A stretch of 64,000 bases of DNA. Source: Psychrobacter urativorans (lineage in GTDB: Bacteria > Pseudomonadota > Gammaproteobacteria > Pseudomonadales > Moraxellaceae). Location of the stretch: positions 744,001 to 808,000 of the forward strand of contig NZ_CP012678.1 of assembly GCF_001298525.1 (NCBI RefSeq), read 5' to 3'. The number at the start of each line of letters is the position of its first letter. Position 1 is the stretch's first letter. Position numbers and translations under genes: made by a program. A model generated the notes under the pieces. The model made no database searches and was not told the DNA's origin. It saw only the letters and a program-made list of their open reading frames with translations. Positions 18,315-27,512 of this stretch are shown piece by piece.

Positions 18315-19226
18315 ATGCAAAACCTAGTCACCTTAGTTCTTGTCTTAATGCCTTTATTTATCGGCTTTGTTATCCCTTCACATCCGTATCTTAGTAAGGT
18401 TGCTGATAAAGGTTTAACGTATCTGGTATTTGTTATCTTGACCCTTATCGGTATTGAGCTGTCGCAAGTGCAGGGGCTTGGCAGTCAGTTGGGCGAGATT
18501 ATACTGTATGTGGCGGTGCTGTCGGTGCTCACTATCGGTACAGGTCTGTTAGCGCTAATGCTATTTGACCGACTGCGCCCTTGGCATGCCAAGAAAACCG
18601 CTGTTAAAGGTCAACATCATCCGGTCAGCATCCGCGGCAGTTTGATACAACTCAGCTGCGTCATTGTTGGCTTTATCATTGGGCATTTTTTGCCGACTGC
18701 TTATTTGCCTCATGATTCCACCATGACGGTAATGCTAATGCTGCTCATATTACTCGTTGGTATTGGGCTTAAAGGTTCAGGCATTACCTTAAAAGAGGTG
18801 ATGCTGAATAAACGCGGCGTAGAGATGAGTGTCGTCTTTACGGTTGCGGTATTGGTGGGCGGTTTGATGTTTGCGATGCTATTTACCAATGTGTCATGGA
18901 CAAAAGGACTAGCACTCGCGTCAGGCTTTGGCTGGTATTCGCTATCGGCGATTGTAATGACGGACGCTTATGGCGCGATTTGGGGCAGTGTGGCGCTGTT
19001 CAATGACTTAATCCGTGAGTTTTTCGCGCTGATATTTATACCGCTTGTTATGCGTCAATATCCAACCTCAGCGGTGGGGCTTGGCGGGGCAACCAGTCTT
19101 GATTTTACCTTGCCTGTTATACAGCAATCCGGTGGATTGATTGTCGTACCGCTTGCGATTAGCTTTGGTTTTATTATCAATATTGTCTCGCCAGTGCTGA
19201 TGGTAGTGTTTTCGGCGTTGGGATGA
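18315..19226 (+). CDS. lysO: lysine exporter LysO family protein
   Basis: A 303-residue polytopic membrane protein of the LysO (formerly YbjE, DUF340) family, which exports L-lysine in E. coli. The N-terminal repeat (IGFVIPSHPYLSKVADKGLTYLVFVILTL) and the C-terminal block LASGFGWYSLSAIVMTDAYGAIWGSVALFNDLIREFF are typical. Length agrees with E. coli LysO (about 299). A small inverted repeat precedes the start. It is the second putative basic amino-acid exporter in the window, after the LysE-type gene at 11361. Confidence 0.9.
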   Translation: MQNLVTLVLVLMPLFIGFVIPSHPYLSKVADKGLTYLVFVILTLIGIELSQVQGLGSQLGEIILYVAVLSVLTIGTGLLALMLFDRLRPWHAKKTAVKGQHHPVSIRGSLIQLSCVIVGFIIGHFLPTAYLPHDSTMTVMLMLLILLVGIGLKGSGITLKEVMLNKRGVEMSVVFTVAVLVGGLMFAMLFTNVSWTKGLALASGFGWYSLSAIVMTDAYGAIWGSVALFNDLIREFFALIFIPLVMRQYPTSAVGLGGATSLDFTLPVIQQSGGLIVVPLAISFGFIINIVSPVLMVVFSALG

Positions 19227-19283
19227 GGATTTAATCTACTGTAAGAAACTATCTAAAATTTAAAGTAGCTTTCATTGATTCTG

Positions 19284-20234
19284 CTACTCATTCCACAAAC
19301 TTTTAGTAATTCTACCTGTTTGAATATAAATACCAACTTGATCGATAAAAGATTCAAAATCCTTGTTTTCTTCAGTGATTCGATTAATAGATAACCAGTC
19401 AATATTAGTACGCTCACGAGCTGGAATCAATATCTGACTATCGAATAACGATTGCGTATTCAATATCAATACGCCAATTCCGTGCAAACCTGCGAGCATT
19501 TGTAGTTCACTCTCTACTGAGGAATCCAATCCTGTAGCAACTAAATAAGCATAGTTAGCCCAACTAGAATTCGAAACTGCTTGAAAGAAGCTTCTGCGTA
19601 CATTACTTTTGTTTAAATCTTTTTTAACCTCAAACGACCAAAGCCTTACAAAAGCATCATTACTATTACGTACACAATCTCGCACAACACTAGACCAATT
19701 TTTATCTAACGTTTCTAGCGCTACAATATCAGGATGTAGCCAGTGGTTTCCACCTGCACCTTGGGTATTTCGCGATTTTCTTTCGTCAATTCGTCTACAG
19801 AACAAACCTGTTTCTTCTGCCAAGAATTTAATTAATAATGGATATAGGTCATGCTCATTTAAATCAGGGACGAGATTACTAGCAATTTTACATTCAGACT
19901 TCGTCTGAATGTTTAGCACATCAAGTGTGGTTTGTTGTATTGAATCATTAATAATAACTGGGTTTTCTGACCAATAATATAATCTCGGTCTTGGTCTATC
20001 TTGAGTAGCTATATTCGAACACTGTTGCTTAGCTGTTTGTGTTCGACTTCCACCAACTTCAGCAGCCAATTGAGTTACAAGATCATTGTAAGTTTTATAC
20101 CGTGGATTTTTTTGTTTTTCTTTCATTTCAGCCGGATAACGACTTATAAAAAACTCAGCAAGCTCACGAGCAGTAAAAGTACGATCAGGATTTTCTTTAA
20201 GCGTTTCAATAATCATTTCTACTCTAGTTTTCAT
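19284..20234 (-). CDS. HrgA-like protein: helix-turn-helix plus putative PD-(D/E)XK nuclease
   Basis: A 316-residue protein resembling COG2958/HrgA proteins, known in Helicobacter as a restriction-associated gene. Residues 1-90 look like a HARE/winged-helix DNA-binding domain (TFTARELAEFFISRYP; YKTYNDLVTQLAAEVGG). The C-terminal half carries HPDIV (Asp 169) and FEVKK (Glu 202, Lys 204), which fits the D-X30-ExK core of the PD-(D/E)XK fold, with Glu 140 as a further candidate. No methyltransferase or toxin partner is adjacent; the neighbours are lysO (convergent) and ubiquinone genes. The gene looks more AT-rich than its neighbours by eye, which may hint at transfer. Nuclease activity is inferred. 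Confidence 0.7.
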   Translation of the reverse strand: MKTRVEMIIETLKENPDRTFTARELAEFFISRYPAEMKEKQKNPRYKTYNDLVTQLAAEVGGSRTQTAKQQCSNIATQDRPRPRLYYWSENPVIINDSIQQTTLDVLNIQTKSECKIASNLVPDLNEHDLYPLLIKFLAEETGLFCRRIDERKSRNTQGAGGNHWLHPDIVALETLDKNWSSVVRDCVRNSNDAFVRLWSFEVKKDLNKSNVRRSFFQAVSNSSWANYAYLVATGLDSSVESELQMLAGLHGIGVLILNTQSLFDSQILIPARERTNIDWLSINRITEENKDFESFIDQVGIYIQTGRITKSLWNE

Positions 20235-20328
20235 ACAATCTCTTTCTTAATCTTACTCATATTATTTGTAAATAGTCCACGAACTAAGCCGACAGTTATT
20301 ATTCATTTAGTTATTAGATCATTCATTT

Positions 20329-21624
20329 TTAAACCCCACTAGCCTTTTTAGTAAATAGCCGCATTAATGGTTTAATTTTGCTTACTCGATACATACCTTC
20401 ATTACGTATCTGCTGAATAGGACGCAGTTGCGCCAGCTCGCCAGCAAACAGCCAGTTAAGGGCCGAAAAGCTATGCATCATCAAACTGTTGTGCGGTCGA
20501 CGTAGACGCTCATACAGTCGTAAGGTTTGATTGGCACCCCAAAGCGTACCGCCACTACGGGCAAAATCATGTAACAGCTGCTCGCTTAATACTGCTACGT
20601 CAAGCATACCCAAGTTCAATCCTTGCCCCGCTAATGGATGTACGCCATGAGCGGCATCACCAATCAAAACCAAATTATCCGAGATATAGCTGTTCGCTTG
20701 CTGCGCGGTTAATGGAAAGCTGTCAATCGATTCTATCTGGCTGATAGCGCCCAATTCATAACTGCTGGCAGCCGCCAATTTATCAGCAATCGTGCGCGGT
20801 GATTCGGTTAAATAATCCAACGCTTGATTGCGTGGCAGTGTCCAAACGATAGATTGCCAATGTTGTGGCTGGGCTTTATCCGCATCGGTGATATCGGCAA
20901 GCGGCAATAATGCAAGCGTGCCTGTTGGCAACATAGCTTGACGGGCAGTTGCCTTGTGCGGCTTTTCAGTTTGAATGGCGCAGCAAATTGCCGTTTGCTT
21001 ATAATCTAAGGTATCCAGCTCAATGCCTGCTTGCCTACGTACAAATGAGCCACGCCCATCCGCACCGACGAGTAATTTTGCGGTAATAACTGTATTGTCA
21101 CTCAAAGTGACACGGTAACCGTGCTGACTTCCTTGCCAATCCATTTGCACTACTTTCTGCCCAGCAATGACGGTTAGGTATTCACTGATAGCTGGGTCGT
21201 GCAAGCATTGCCACAATGCGTACTCAATAACGGCTGGCTCAACCATGCTACCCAATAATTCAGACGTAACATTGGCTTTATCATCGCCATCATTATTATC
21301 ATTACGTTCACCAAGCTCATTTTCACCAAACAGTAGCTCACCAATACCATCACGCTGCCATACTTGCATTTGCGTATAGTCAGCTTTGCGCCCTGATGTC
21401 GCAATTTTTTGCCATGCACCGATATTTTCGAGGAGCCTAATACTGGCTAAGCTTAGGGCATAGACCCGTGCATCGCGCTGCTGCAATTTATCTACCCAAT
21501 CCTTTTCGCTGCGTTTTGGATGGGCATCAATTAAGGTTACGGGCAGCTTGGCTTGCGCCAGTTTTAATGCCAAACTTGCGCCAACAATACCGCCACCAAT
21601 AATTAGCGTATGGTTATTTTGCAT
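20329..21624 (-). CDS. UbiH/UbiF/VisC-family FAD-dependent hydroxylase
   Basis: A flavin monooxygenase of 431 residues that probably hydroxylates the ubiquinone ring. FAD-binding motifs are LIIGGGIVGASLALKLA at the start, VGADGRGSFVRRQAGIE in the middle and LIGDAAHGVHPLAGQGLNLGMLD near residue 320. It lies 108 bp downstream of ubiH on the same strand. The GDAAH form of the motif is nearer to UbiI/UbiF than to UbiH, so C5 (UbiI-type) or C6 (UbiF/UbiM-type) hydroxylation are the main options. The position of attack cannot be settled from sequence. Confidence 0.85.
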   Translation of the reverse strand: MQNNHTLIIGGGIVGASLALKLAQAKLPVTLIDAHPKRSEKDWVDKLQQRDARVYALSLASIRLLENIGAWQKIATSGRKADYTQMQVWQRDGIGELLFGENELGERNDNNDGDDKANVTSELLGSMVEPAVIEYALWQCLHDPAISEYLTVIAGQKVVQMDWQGSQHGYRVTLSDNTVITAKLLVGADGRGSFVRRQAGIELDTLDYKQTAICCAIQTEKPHKATARQAMLPTGTLALLPLADITDADKAQPQHWQSIVWTLPRNQALDYLTESPRTIADKLAAASSYELGAISQIESIDSFPLTAQQANSYISDNLVLIGDAAHGVHPLAGQGLNLGMLDVAVLSEQLLHDFARSGGTLWGANQTLRLYERLRRPHNSLMMHSFSALNWLFAGELAQLRPIQQIRNEGMYRVSKIKPLMRLFTKKASGV

Positions 21625-21732
21625 AACATATCCTTTATTAATTAGACTTTATAGAGAGCATCGTAAGCAGCTATTAAACCGACCTTTTTTAAGCAGTCAT
21701 CATTTTTTACAACGTTCATTATTATCAAAGCT

Positions 21733-23055
21733 CTAAGATTTTAAACCCATCGCATAATTAGCAACTAGCGGCTTAATATTGGGTAATTTATCAAAGGCCA
21801 GTAATGCAACGTTACGTGCCAGCTTAATTGCCGGATTGGGATGGGTAAAACCATGGACGACGGCATCACAAAAGCGAATGACGCGTTTTTGGTCTGATTG
21901 CCGTGATTTCTCGTAGCGTTTTAGTAGTGTTGGGTCGCCAATGTCAGCGCCTTTTAGAACTTGGGCGCTGATCATTTGCGCCAGTACGTGCGCATCACGC
22001 ATACAAAGATTAAAGCCTTGACCCGCGACCGGATGCAAAGTGTGCGCTGCATTGCCCATAATGACGCAGCGTCCTTGTACTTGTTTGTCTGCCAATACAC
22101 GCGTTAATGGATACGCACCGCGACGACCAGCAGCAACAAACGTGCCTGCGCGTTGCCCGAATGCCTGCTGCAAAGTCTGTAAGAAATGTTCATCATTTTC
22201 TAAATACTGCGTTTCTTCGCCTGTCGGACATACCCAAACTACTGAGCGTCTGTAACCTTGTTGATAGTCATCATTACCATCGCCTTCTGGATCGGTCAAT
22301 GGTAATACCGCTAAAGGACCTGCGGGGCTAAAGCGCTCAATCGCACTATGTTCATGTGGTTTATCGGTTTGAACCACACCGACAATCGCCGTTTGCTGAT
22401 AATCATAAGTTGTTGTACCGATATCAAGAAGCTGACGCACCGTAGAATCACGACCGTCACAAGCAACCAAGAGACTTGCCTGCAATTCTTGCTCATGCTC
22501 TTCTTCATTATAATAATTAAAGCGCAGTTTGACCCCAGTCGCTTGTTGCTCAACCGCAGTGACATTGGCATGATCGATAATCGTAATCAGCGCATCATTT
22601 TGCGCGGCTAATAATAGTTTGCGCCCAAGCCACGCATTTTCCATCACTTGCCCAAAGGATTCAACTTGCTCATCTACTTTATTCAACTGCGCACGCCCAA
22701 AACTACCTTGCTCGCTAATTTGTACGGCATCAATGCGGCAAGCATGGCTTTGCAATGCTGACCACAAACCAATCTCTTGATAAATCTGCACCGTGCGCCG
22801 TGATAGCGCAGTATTACGACTGTCTAAATAGTGGCTGCGTGTTTCATCGTCATTGGGGCTAATCGTCGGATAGCTGTTCTTTTCCAGCAAAGTGCTAGCA
22901 ATACCATGATGTGCCAACAGTAGCGCAAAGGACAAACCCACATGTCCACCACCAACAATAAGCACATGCTGATCCGTGAGTGCTGCTGCATGAGTAGAGT
23001 TTGATTGATTAGAAGACTGCTGATCACTTGCTGCATTTGATGCGATATTTATCAT
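21733..23055 (-). CDS. ubiH: 2-octaprenyl-6-methoxyphenol hydroxylase UbiH
   Basis: A 440-residue FAD monooxygenase for ring hydroxylation in ubiquinone synthesis. It shows VLIVGGGHVGLSFALLLAHHG (near residue 31), VACDGRDSTVRQLLDI and IMGNAAHTLHPVAGQGFNLCMRD. The GNAA-TLHP variant of the last motif is typical of UbiH. An N-terminal extension of about 28 residues rich in Ser/Gln/Asn precedes the first strand. Together with the next gene it supplies two of the three hydroxylases; ispB at 47885 makes the side chain. Confidence 0.87.
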   Translation of the reverse strand: MINIASNAASDQQSSNQSNSTHAAALTDQHVLIVGGGHVGLSFALLLAHHGIASTLLEKNSYPTISPNDDETRSHYLDSRNTALSRRTVQIYQEIGLWSALQSHACRIDAVQISEQGSFGRAQLNKVDEQVESFGQVMENAWLGRKLLLAAQNDALITIIDHANVTAVEQQATGVKLRFNYYNEEEHEQELQASLLVACDGRDSTVRQLLDIGTTTYDYQQTAIVGVVQTDKPHEHSAIERFSPAGPLAVLPLTDPEGDGNDDYQQGYRRSVVWVCPTGEETQYLENDEHFLQTLQQAFGQRAGTFVAAGRRGAYPLTRVLADKQVQGRCVIMGNAAHTLHPVAGQGFNLCMRDAHVLAQMISAQVLKGADIGDPTLLKRYEKSRQSDQKRVIRFCDAVVHGFTHPNPAIKLARNVALLAFDKLPNIKPLVANYAMGLKS

Positions 23056-23629
23056 CTTATGTTTCCTATGATGCGTGGCTTAATGCGTTTTCATAACGCC
23101 ATTTATGACCGCGTACAACGGTTTATTAGCTTATATTTTTTATGTGTATGGATTTGATATTGAAGAAATGACGGCTTAAATTGCCAATAATAACTCAACA
23201 GATTACCACAAATTATTGTCCACTCCCTATACTGACGAGTATAACCGGCAACGATTAGAAACTAAGGAAAAATCAGGTTGCCAAGTGGTTGCAATCGACA
23301 TACAAAAACCGTCCTGTCCAGCGCGGCAATGGCTTGAAATTTAAAAACTATCAACCATAATAAAGTAAATGCTTATCTGTCTGTCATTATTAATTCCAAT
23401 CCACTATTAATGTCGCTATAAATTTTGTCCTCTTTTAAAAAACATAGTAATACAGCGTTAACTTTCAATTTATTAGCCTTTTAAACCCATTAGCCTTTTT
23501 AAATGTAATAACTTTTTGAAATTAATAATAGCGTATCAAACACTCTCTCTATTCAGCCCATTAATTATGTCATTTATCAAACAATACTTACTATCGATGA
23601 CATAGGGCATTTAATAAAAGGATAATCAC
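23056..23629. other. divergent spacer between ubiH and phoH, no gene seen
   Basis: The region must hold promoters for ubiH (minus) and phoH (plus). I find only short open frames (for example a 29-codon one from 23069) without support. It contains a 17-bp imperfect duplication, ATTAGCCTTTTAAA at 23472-23485 and ATTAGCCTTTTTAAA at 23489-23503. GGCAAC and GTTGCC form a weak dyad near 23250-23285. Confidence 0.5.
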
Positions 23630-24733
23630 TTGACTGCTTCCATGAGCCGCCACGTAAAAATCGAATTTTTAACTCCAGCCCAGCTAAAAACGGTACTTGG
23701 GGAATACAACAACAACTTAAAATATCTGCAAGAGCGTCTCGATATTAAAATCAGCCAACGCCAAGGAGATTTCACTATAAGCGGTGATTTATCAGACGTT
23801 GAGCGTGGCGAACTTATCTTATATAAACTGGTCGATGAAGCGCAAAACTCAAAGAATATTAGCCCAGAAGAGCTGCACCTGATTATCCAATCAAGCCTTG
23901 CACGTGATAAAGATGTCGATGATGATTTACCGACTCCTGACATGAGCGATGAAGAGAATTTAGATGCGCCCACTGACTTTACCCCAATCGGTCTTCGTAC
24001 TCGTAAAGGTAAAATCATCCCACGCGGCGGTAATCAACAACGTTATGTAAAAGATATTCTGTCCTCTGATGTGTCCTTTGGTATTGGTCCTGCCGGTACG
24101 GGCAAAACCTATCTCGCGGTTGCCTGCGCGGTTGATATGATTGAACGTAATGAGATTGAGCGTATTTTGCTAGTACGACCAGCGGTTGAAGCAGGCGAAA
24201 AACTGGGCTTTTTACCCGGTGATTTAACCCAAAAAATTGACCCTTACTTACGTCCATTATATGATGCACTATATGAGATGATAGGCTTTGATAAAGTTGG
24301 CAAAATGATTGAGCGCCAAGAGATTGAGATTGCGCCGCTCGCTTATATGCGTGGGCGTACGCTGAATAACTCCTTCGTAATTTTGGATGAGGCGCAAAAT
24401 ACCACCCCTGAACAAATGAAAATGTTCTTAACGCGTCTAGGCTTTGGCTCACGTGCCGTGATTACAGGGGATATCACACAGGTCGACTTGCCACGCGGCA
24501 CCAAGTCAGGATTAGCGCAAGCGATGGAAATTTTGAGTGATATTGAAGAAATTCGTATTACTAAGTTTGACTCAAAAGACGTGGTACGCCATCAATTGGT
24601 ACAAAAAATTGTCGAAGCATACGATGCGTTTGATGAAAAAGAAGAAACTCTCAACGAAAAACGTAAACAAGAACGCTTTATTGCTGAGCAAGCGCGCAAG
24701 AAAGCAATAGCAGATGCCGCTGCTAAGTTATAG
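23630..24733 (+). CDS. PhoH-like ATPase (YbeZ type)
   Basis: A 367-residue cytoplasmic P-loop ATPase. Walker A GIGPAGTGKTYLAVA lies near residue 150, Walker B is FVILDEAQNTTPEQMKMFLTRLG, and the sensor-like block is VITGDITQVDLP. The N-terminal 100 residues include a KH-like RNA-binding stretch. YbeZ proteins work with the ribosome-maturation RNase YbeY, whose gene follows here. The start is probably TTG at 23630, because AAAAGGA lies 7 bases upstream; the next ATG (23642) is 19 bases from that site. A terminator separates it from ybeY. Confidence 0.92.
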   Translation: MTASMSRHVKIEFLTPAQLKTVLGEYNNNLKYLQERLDIKISQRQGDFTISGDLSDVERGELILYKLVDEAQNSKNISPEELHLIIQSSLARDKDVDDDLPTPDMSDEENLDAPTDFTPIGLRTRKGKIIPRGGNQQRYVKDILSSDVSFGIGPAGTGKTYLAVACAVDMIERNEIERILLVRPAVEAGEKLGFLPGDLTQKIDPYLRPLYDALYEMIGFDKVGKMIERQEIEIAPLAYMRGRTLNNSFVILDEAQNTTPEQMKMFLTRLGFGSRAVITGDITQVDLPRGTKSGLAQAMEILSDIEEIRITKFDSKDVVRHQLVQKIVEAYDAFDEKEETLNEKRKQERFIAEQARKKAIADAAAKL

Positions 24734-24777
24734 CGCATACTGTTAAAGCCACTATGTTAAACATCTCACTGTAAAAA

Positions 24778-24808
24778 CAAAAAACCGGATATCATATTCG
24801 GTTTTTTA
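24778..24808 (+). terminator. rho-independent terminator after phoH
   Basis: AAAACCGGATAT (24781-24792) pairs with ATATTCGGTTTT (24794-24805) with one G-U wobble, and a T-run follows. It lies between phoH and ybeY, so ybeY may have its own promoter or depend on readthrough. Confidence 0.75.
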
Positions 24809-24854
24809 TGGTTTTATTTTAATAAAATAAACGACATTACCAAAGGGTATAATA

Positions 24855-25457
24855 ATGAGCCAATCTAATAATGAAAATTATAATATGAATAATACCGATA
24901 CGAACAATTTAGACTTATATGAGATTACGATTAGTGCCGCCGATAGTATCGATGCTGAGCTGATTAATAGCTTCTATTCAGAAGAAACTCTCTACTCTGT
25001 ATTAGGCGCAACGTTAGACTATATAGCTGAGCGTATGAATACAGGTCTTGTCCTGCCCTACTTTGCGGATATTGATAACGCAATATGGGCAGAAAAAGTA
25101 AAAGGCTTAGATATTTATATCACTGATGCTGTGGAAGGGCGTGAGCTCAATGTAGAGGCACGTGGCAAAGACTATCCAACCAATATTTTATCGTATCCAA
25201 GCGAGATGCCGGCAAGCATTATTGAGTTGATGTCCACATTACCGTTAGGTGAGTTTATTATCTGTCACGAGGTCGTTGTACGCGAAGCGGCTGAACAGGA
25301 CAAAACTATTGAGCAGCATATTAGCCATTTATTGGTGCATGGTATTTTGCATTTACTGGGCTTTGATCATGAGCTTGGACAAGCTGAGCAGGATGAAATG
25401 GAAAGTTTTGAAATTGATATTTTAGCGCAATTAAACTTGCCTAATCCTTACCTTTAA
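24855..25457 (+). CDS. ybeY: endoribonuclease / rRNA maturation factor YbeY
   Basis: A metal-dependent RNase needed for 16S rRNA 3'-end processing and ribosome quality control. The zinc-binding signature HxxxHxxxxxH is clear in HGILHLLGFDHE, and NILSYPSEMP is the other conserved block. At 200 residues it is longer than E. coli YbeY (155) because of an acidic, Asn-rich N-terminal extension. It follows phoH, the usual partner; corC and lnt are not next to it here. Confidence 0.95.
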   Translation: MSQSNNENYNMNNTDTNNLDLYEITISAADSIDAELINSFYSEETLYSVLGATLDYIAERMNTGLVLPYFADIDNAIWAEKVKGLDIYITDAVEGRELNVEARGKDYPTNILSYPSEMPASIIELMSTLPLGEFIICHEVVVREAAEQDKTIEQHISHLLVHGILHLLGFDHELGQAEQDEMESFEIDILAQLNLPNPYL

Positions 25458-25511
25458 TCCTGCTCATTTTTCTGACTTATGCTTGTGACTTACATTAATT
25501 GCTTATAACAG

Positions 25512-26396
25512 TCACTTTTCTTTATGCAAATTATCCAGCGGTGGCTTGGGCGTTTGCTCTTTATTCACCAGCTGCTCTAACCCTTTAACATGAACACTGC
25601 GCTGCGGAAAGGGCATATCGATTTTATTATCATCCAATGCATATTTAAACTGCTCAAGCAAATCACACTGCATACTCCACCAGTCATCATTGCTCGTCCA
25701 AACATTGAGGGTCAAATCAACGGAGTTATCGCCCAAATTGGTTACCCGAACAATGGGCGCAGGTTCACTAAGTGACATGGCATTGCTATTCGCCAATTCC
25801 AGTAGGATATTTTTTGCGGTTTTTATATCGGCATCATAGCCAATACCAATGGTAATATCGACGCGGCGATTGGGCAGCGTCGTATAGTTGATAACGGCTG
25901 AGGTAGTGATACTGCTGTTCGGAATGATGATGTCATGATTATTAACCGTCGTCATATGGGTATTGACTAAGGTAATCTCTTTAATCGTGCCCGTAAATTC
26001 CTTAATCTGCACGTAGTCGCCACGTACAAAGGGGCGAAAGGTTACAATCATAATACCCGCTGCAAAATTTGACAGTTGATCCTTTAATGACAGTCCTATC
26101 GCAACCGCAGCACCGCCCAAAATCGCAACCACTGAAGTGGTATGTACGCCAACTTTATTCAGCGCGGCAAGGACAATGATGACCAATAATATGCCGTATA
26201 ACAATCGACTTAAAAAGTTCGCGGCTGTATGTTCTATACGGCTACGCACCATCAATCGATTGGCAAAATTGACCACTTTGTGAGCCAGCCAGCGCCCAAA
26301 TACAAAAATAAGCAACGCAATAATGACTTTAAATAATAAGCTCAAGCCATTTTCGGTGAGTGTTGCCACATCAAGGGTAAATCCTAAAAATTCCAT
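25512..26396 (-). CDS. small-conductance mechanosensitive channel (MscS family)
   Basis: A 294-residue inner-membrane channel, close to E. coli MscS (286). Three N-terminal hydrophobic segments end in the pore helix with its Gly/Ala pattern (VVAILGGAAVAIGLSLKDQLSNFAAG). The beta domain (FRPFVRGDYVQIKEFTGTIKEITLVNTHMTT) and the alpha/beta domain follow. It releases solutes on hypo-osmotic shock. It is convergent with ybeY. Confidence 0.93.
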   Translation of the reverse strand: MEFLGFTLDVATLTENGLSLLFKVIIALLIFVFGRWLAHKVVNFANRLMVRSRIEHTAANFLSRLLYGILLVIIVLAALNKVGVHTTSVVAILGGAAVAIGLSLKDQLSNFAAGIMIVTFRPFVRGDYVQIKEFTGTIKEITLVNTHMTTVNNHDIIIPNSSITTSAVINYTTLPNRRVDITIGIGYDADIKTAKNILLELANSNAMSLSEPAPIVRVTNLGDNSVDLTLNVWTSNDDWWSMQCDLLEQFKYALDDNKIDMPFPQRSVHVKGLEQLVNKEQTPKPPLDNLHKEK

Positions 26397-26648
26397 AATA
26401 GCTCGTTGTTCTATCTTTTGTATAAATGGGTTTTAAACGTGGTATATCTTATAAAATATGTTTATAAGTAAGTTATTTAGGTTATTTGCTACAATACGCG
26501 CCTATCCGTTTTGCACCAAACTATTTTGCTATATACTCTTTTTCTTAGCTACTTTGTAAGCTATGGATTTAATGACTTTTTTTGACATGTCATCTTTTAT
26601 CAGGGACGATAACCTAACATTTTGTAATCATATATAAGGATCATAAGT

Positions 26649-27401
26649 TTGAGTGATTTTGAAGACTTTTTTGATAATCTCGACTACCGTTTTAGCGAGT
26701 CTTTTAGTGAAGGCTGGGATAGCCTAACCCAGACCATAAAAAAACTATATAACAAAACCACTGATAAACTTGATGATGAAATTCGGCTGCCAGTCGCGCA
26801 GAAATATGTCAATGACGCGTTGCAAAAATTTGTCACTGACAATGTAAAAGCTATTTTAGAGCTACGTGTTGAGCTGCATGAACAATGGTTTCGGCTGTAT
26901 TGCACTATTAACGTTGCAGGCATTTATGTTGAGGTTGCGAGTAACTTTAGGCTCGTTCATGCCCAGCTTGATCGTAATGTGCAACGCTTTGTCTTTGGGC
27001 AATTAACTTATACTGATGTGCTCAACTTGCGCTGTGAATCTTTTTTCAAGCGCCAAGGTATCAAATTGGCGATTTGGTTTTATCATAGTGTCCTTAAAAA
27101 GGATCCACTAGGCGTTATTTTAACTTACATCAATATCGCTCGTGCTAAAGAAGACATCATTTATCTAGACATTCATCGCTGGCTAAAAAAGAACCAAAAG
27201 ATTATGAGCACGTTACATAAAGTGCAAGTGAACTATGGCGAGGTTGAAGAAGAACAACTTATCCTTAAAACCCAAGTAAACTATCGAGACCTCTTAGGTA
27301 CAAGCAGCGGTGAAAATATCATCAACGATGATGATGAGCCAGAATTGATGAAAGGTCCAATCAACCCTCTAGGTGATGCTACAGAACCCAGTCAAGCTTA
27401 A
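26649..27401 (+). CDS. hypothetical protein, 250 residues
   Basis: I do not recognise this protein. It has no clear signal peptide or membrane helix. The N-terminus is acidic and aromatic (DFEDFFDNLDYRFSESF), the middle is mixed helical/strand-like, and the last 40 residues are acidic and Pro/Gly-containing, likely disordered. The start is TTG at 26649; AAGGA lies 8 bases upstream and there is no ATG near the beginning of the frame. It stands alone between the mscS-like gene (divergent) and fpr (convergent). Confidence 0.7.
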   Translation: MSDFEDFFDNLDYRFSESFSEGWDSLTQTIKKLYNKTTDKLDDEIRLPVAQKYVNDALQKFVTDNVKAILELRVELHEQWFRLYCTINVAGIYVEVASNFRLVHAQLDRNVQRFVFGQLTYTDVLNLRCESFFKRQGIKLAIWFYHSVLKKDPLGVILTYINIARAKEDIIYLDIHRWLKKNQKIMSTLHKVQVNYGEVEEEQLILKTQVNYRDLLGTSSGENIINDDDEPELMKGPINPLGDATEPSQA

Positions 27402-27462
27402 ACCAAGCATAAATAGTGTCTATCAAAAATAGTGCTTATAAAGATGGCTTCTCTCCATTCAT

Positions 27463-27505
27463 ACGCCGTAACCGTAAGATTCATTCGATAGCGGCGTTTT
27501 ATTTT
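27463..27505 (+). terminator. possible terminator after the 26649 gene
   Basis: ACGCCG (27463-27468) pairs with CGGCGT (27492-27497), followed by TTTATTTT. The loop is long (23 bases) and the stem short, so support is modest. Confidence 0.35.
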
Positions 27506-27512
27506 CTTGACT

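Noticed and set aside
23069..23158. 29-codon open frame upstream of ubiH on the plus strand
   Set aside because: No ribosome-binding site and no recognisable features; too short to support without conservation.
24015..24452. 145-codon minus-strand frame within phoH
   Set aside because: It is fully antisense to the conserved ATPase domain of phoH and has no independent support.
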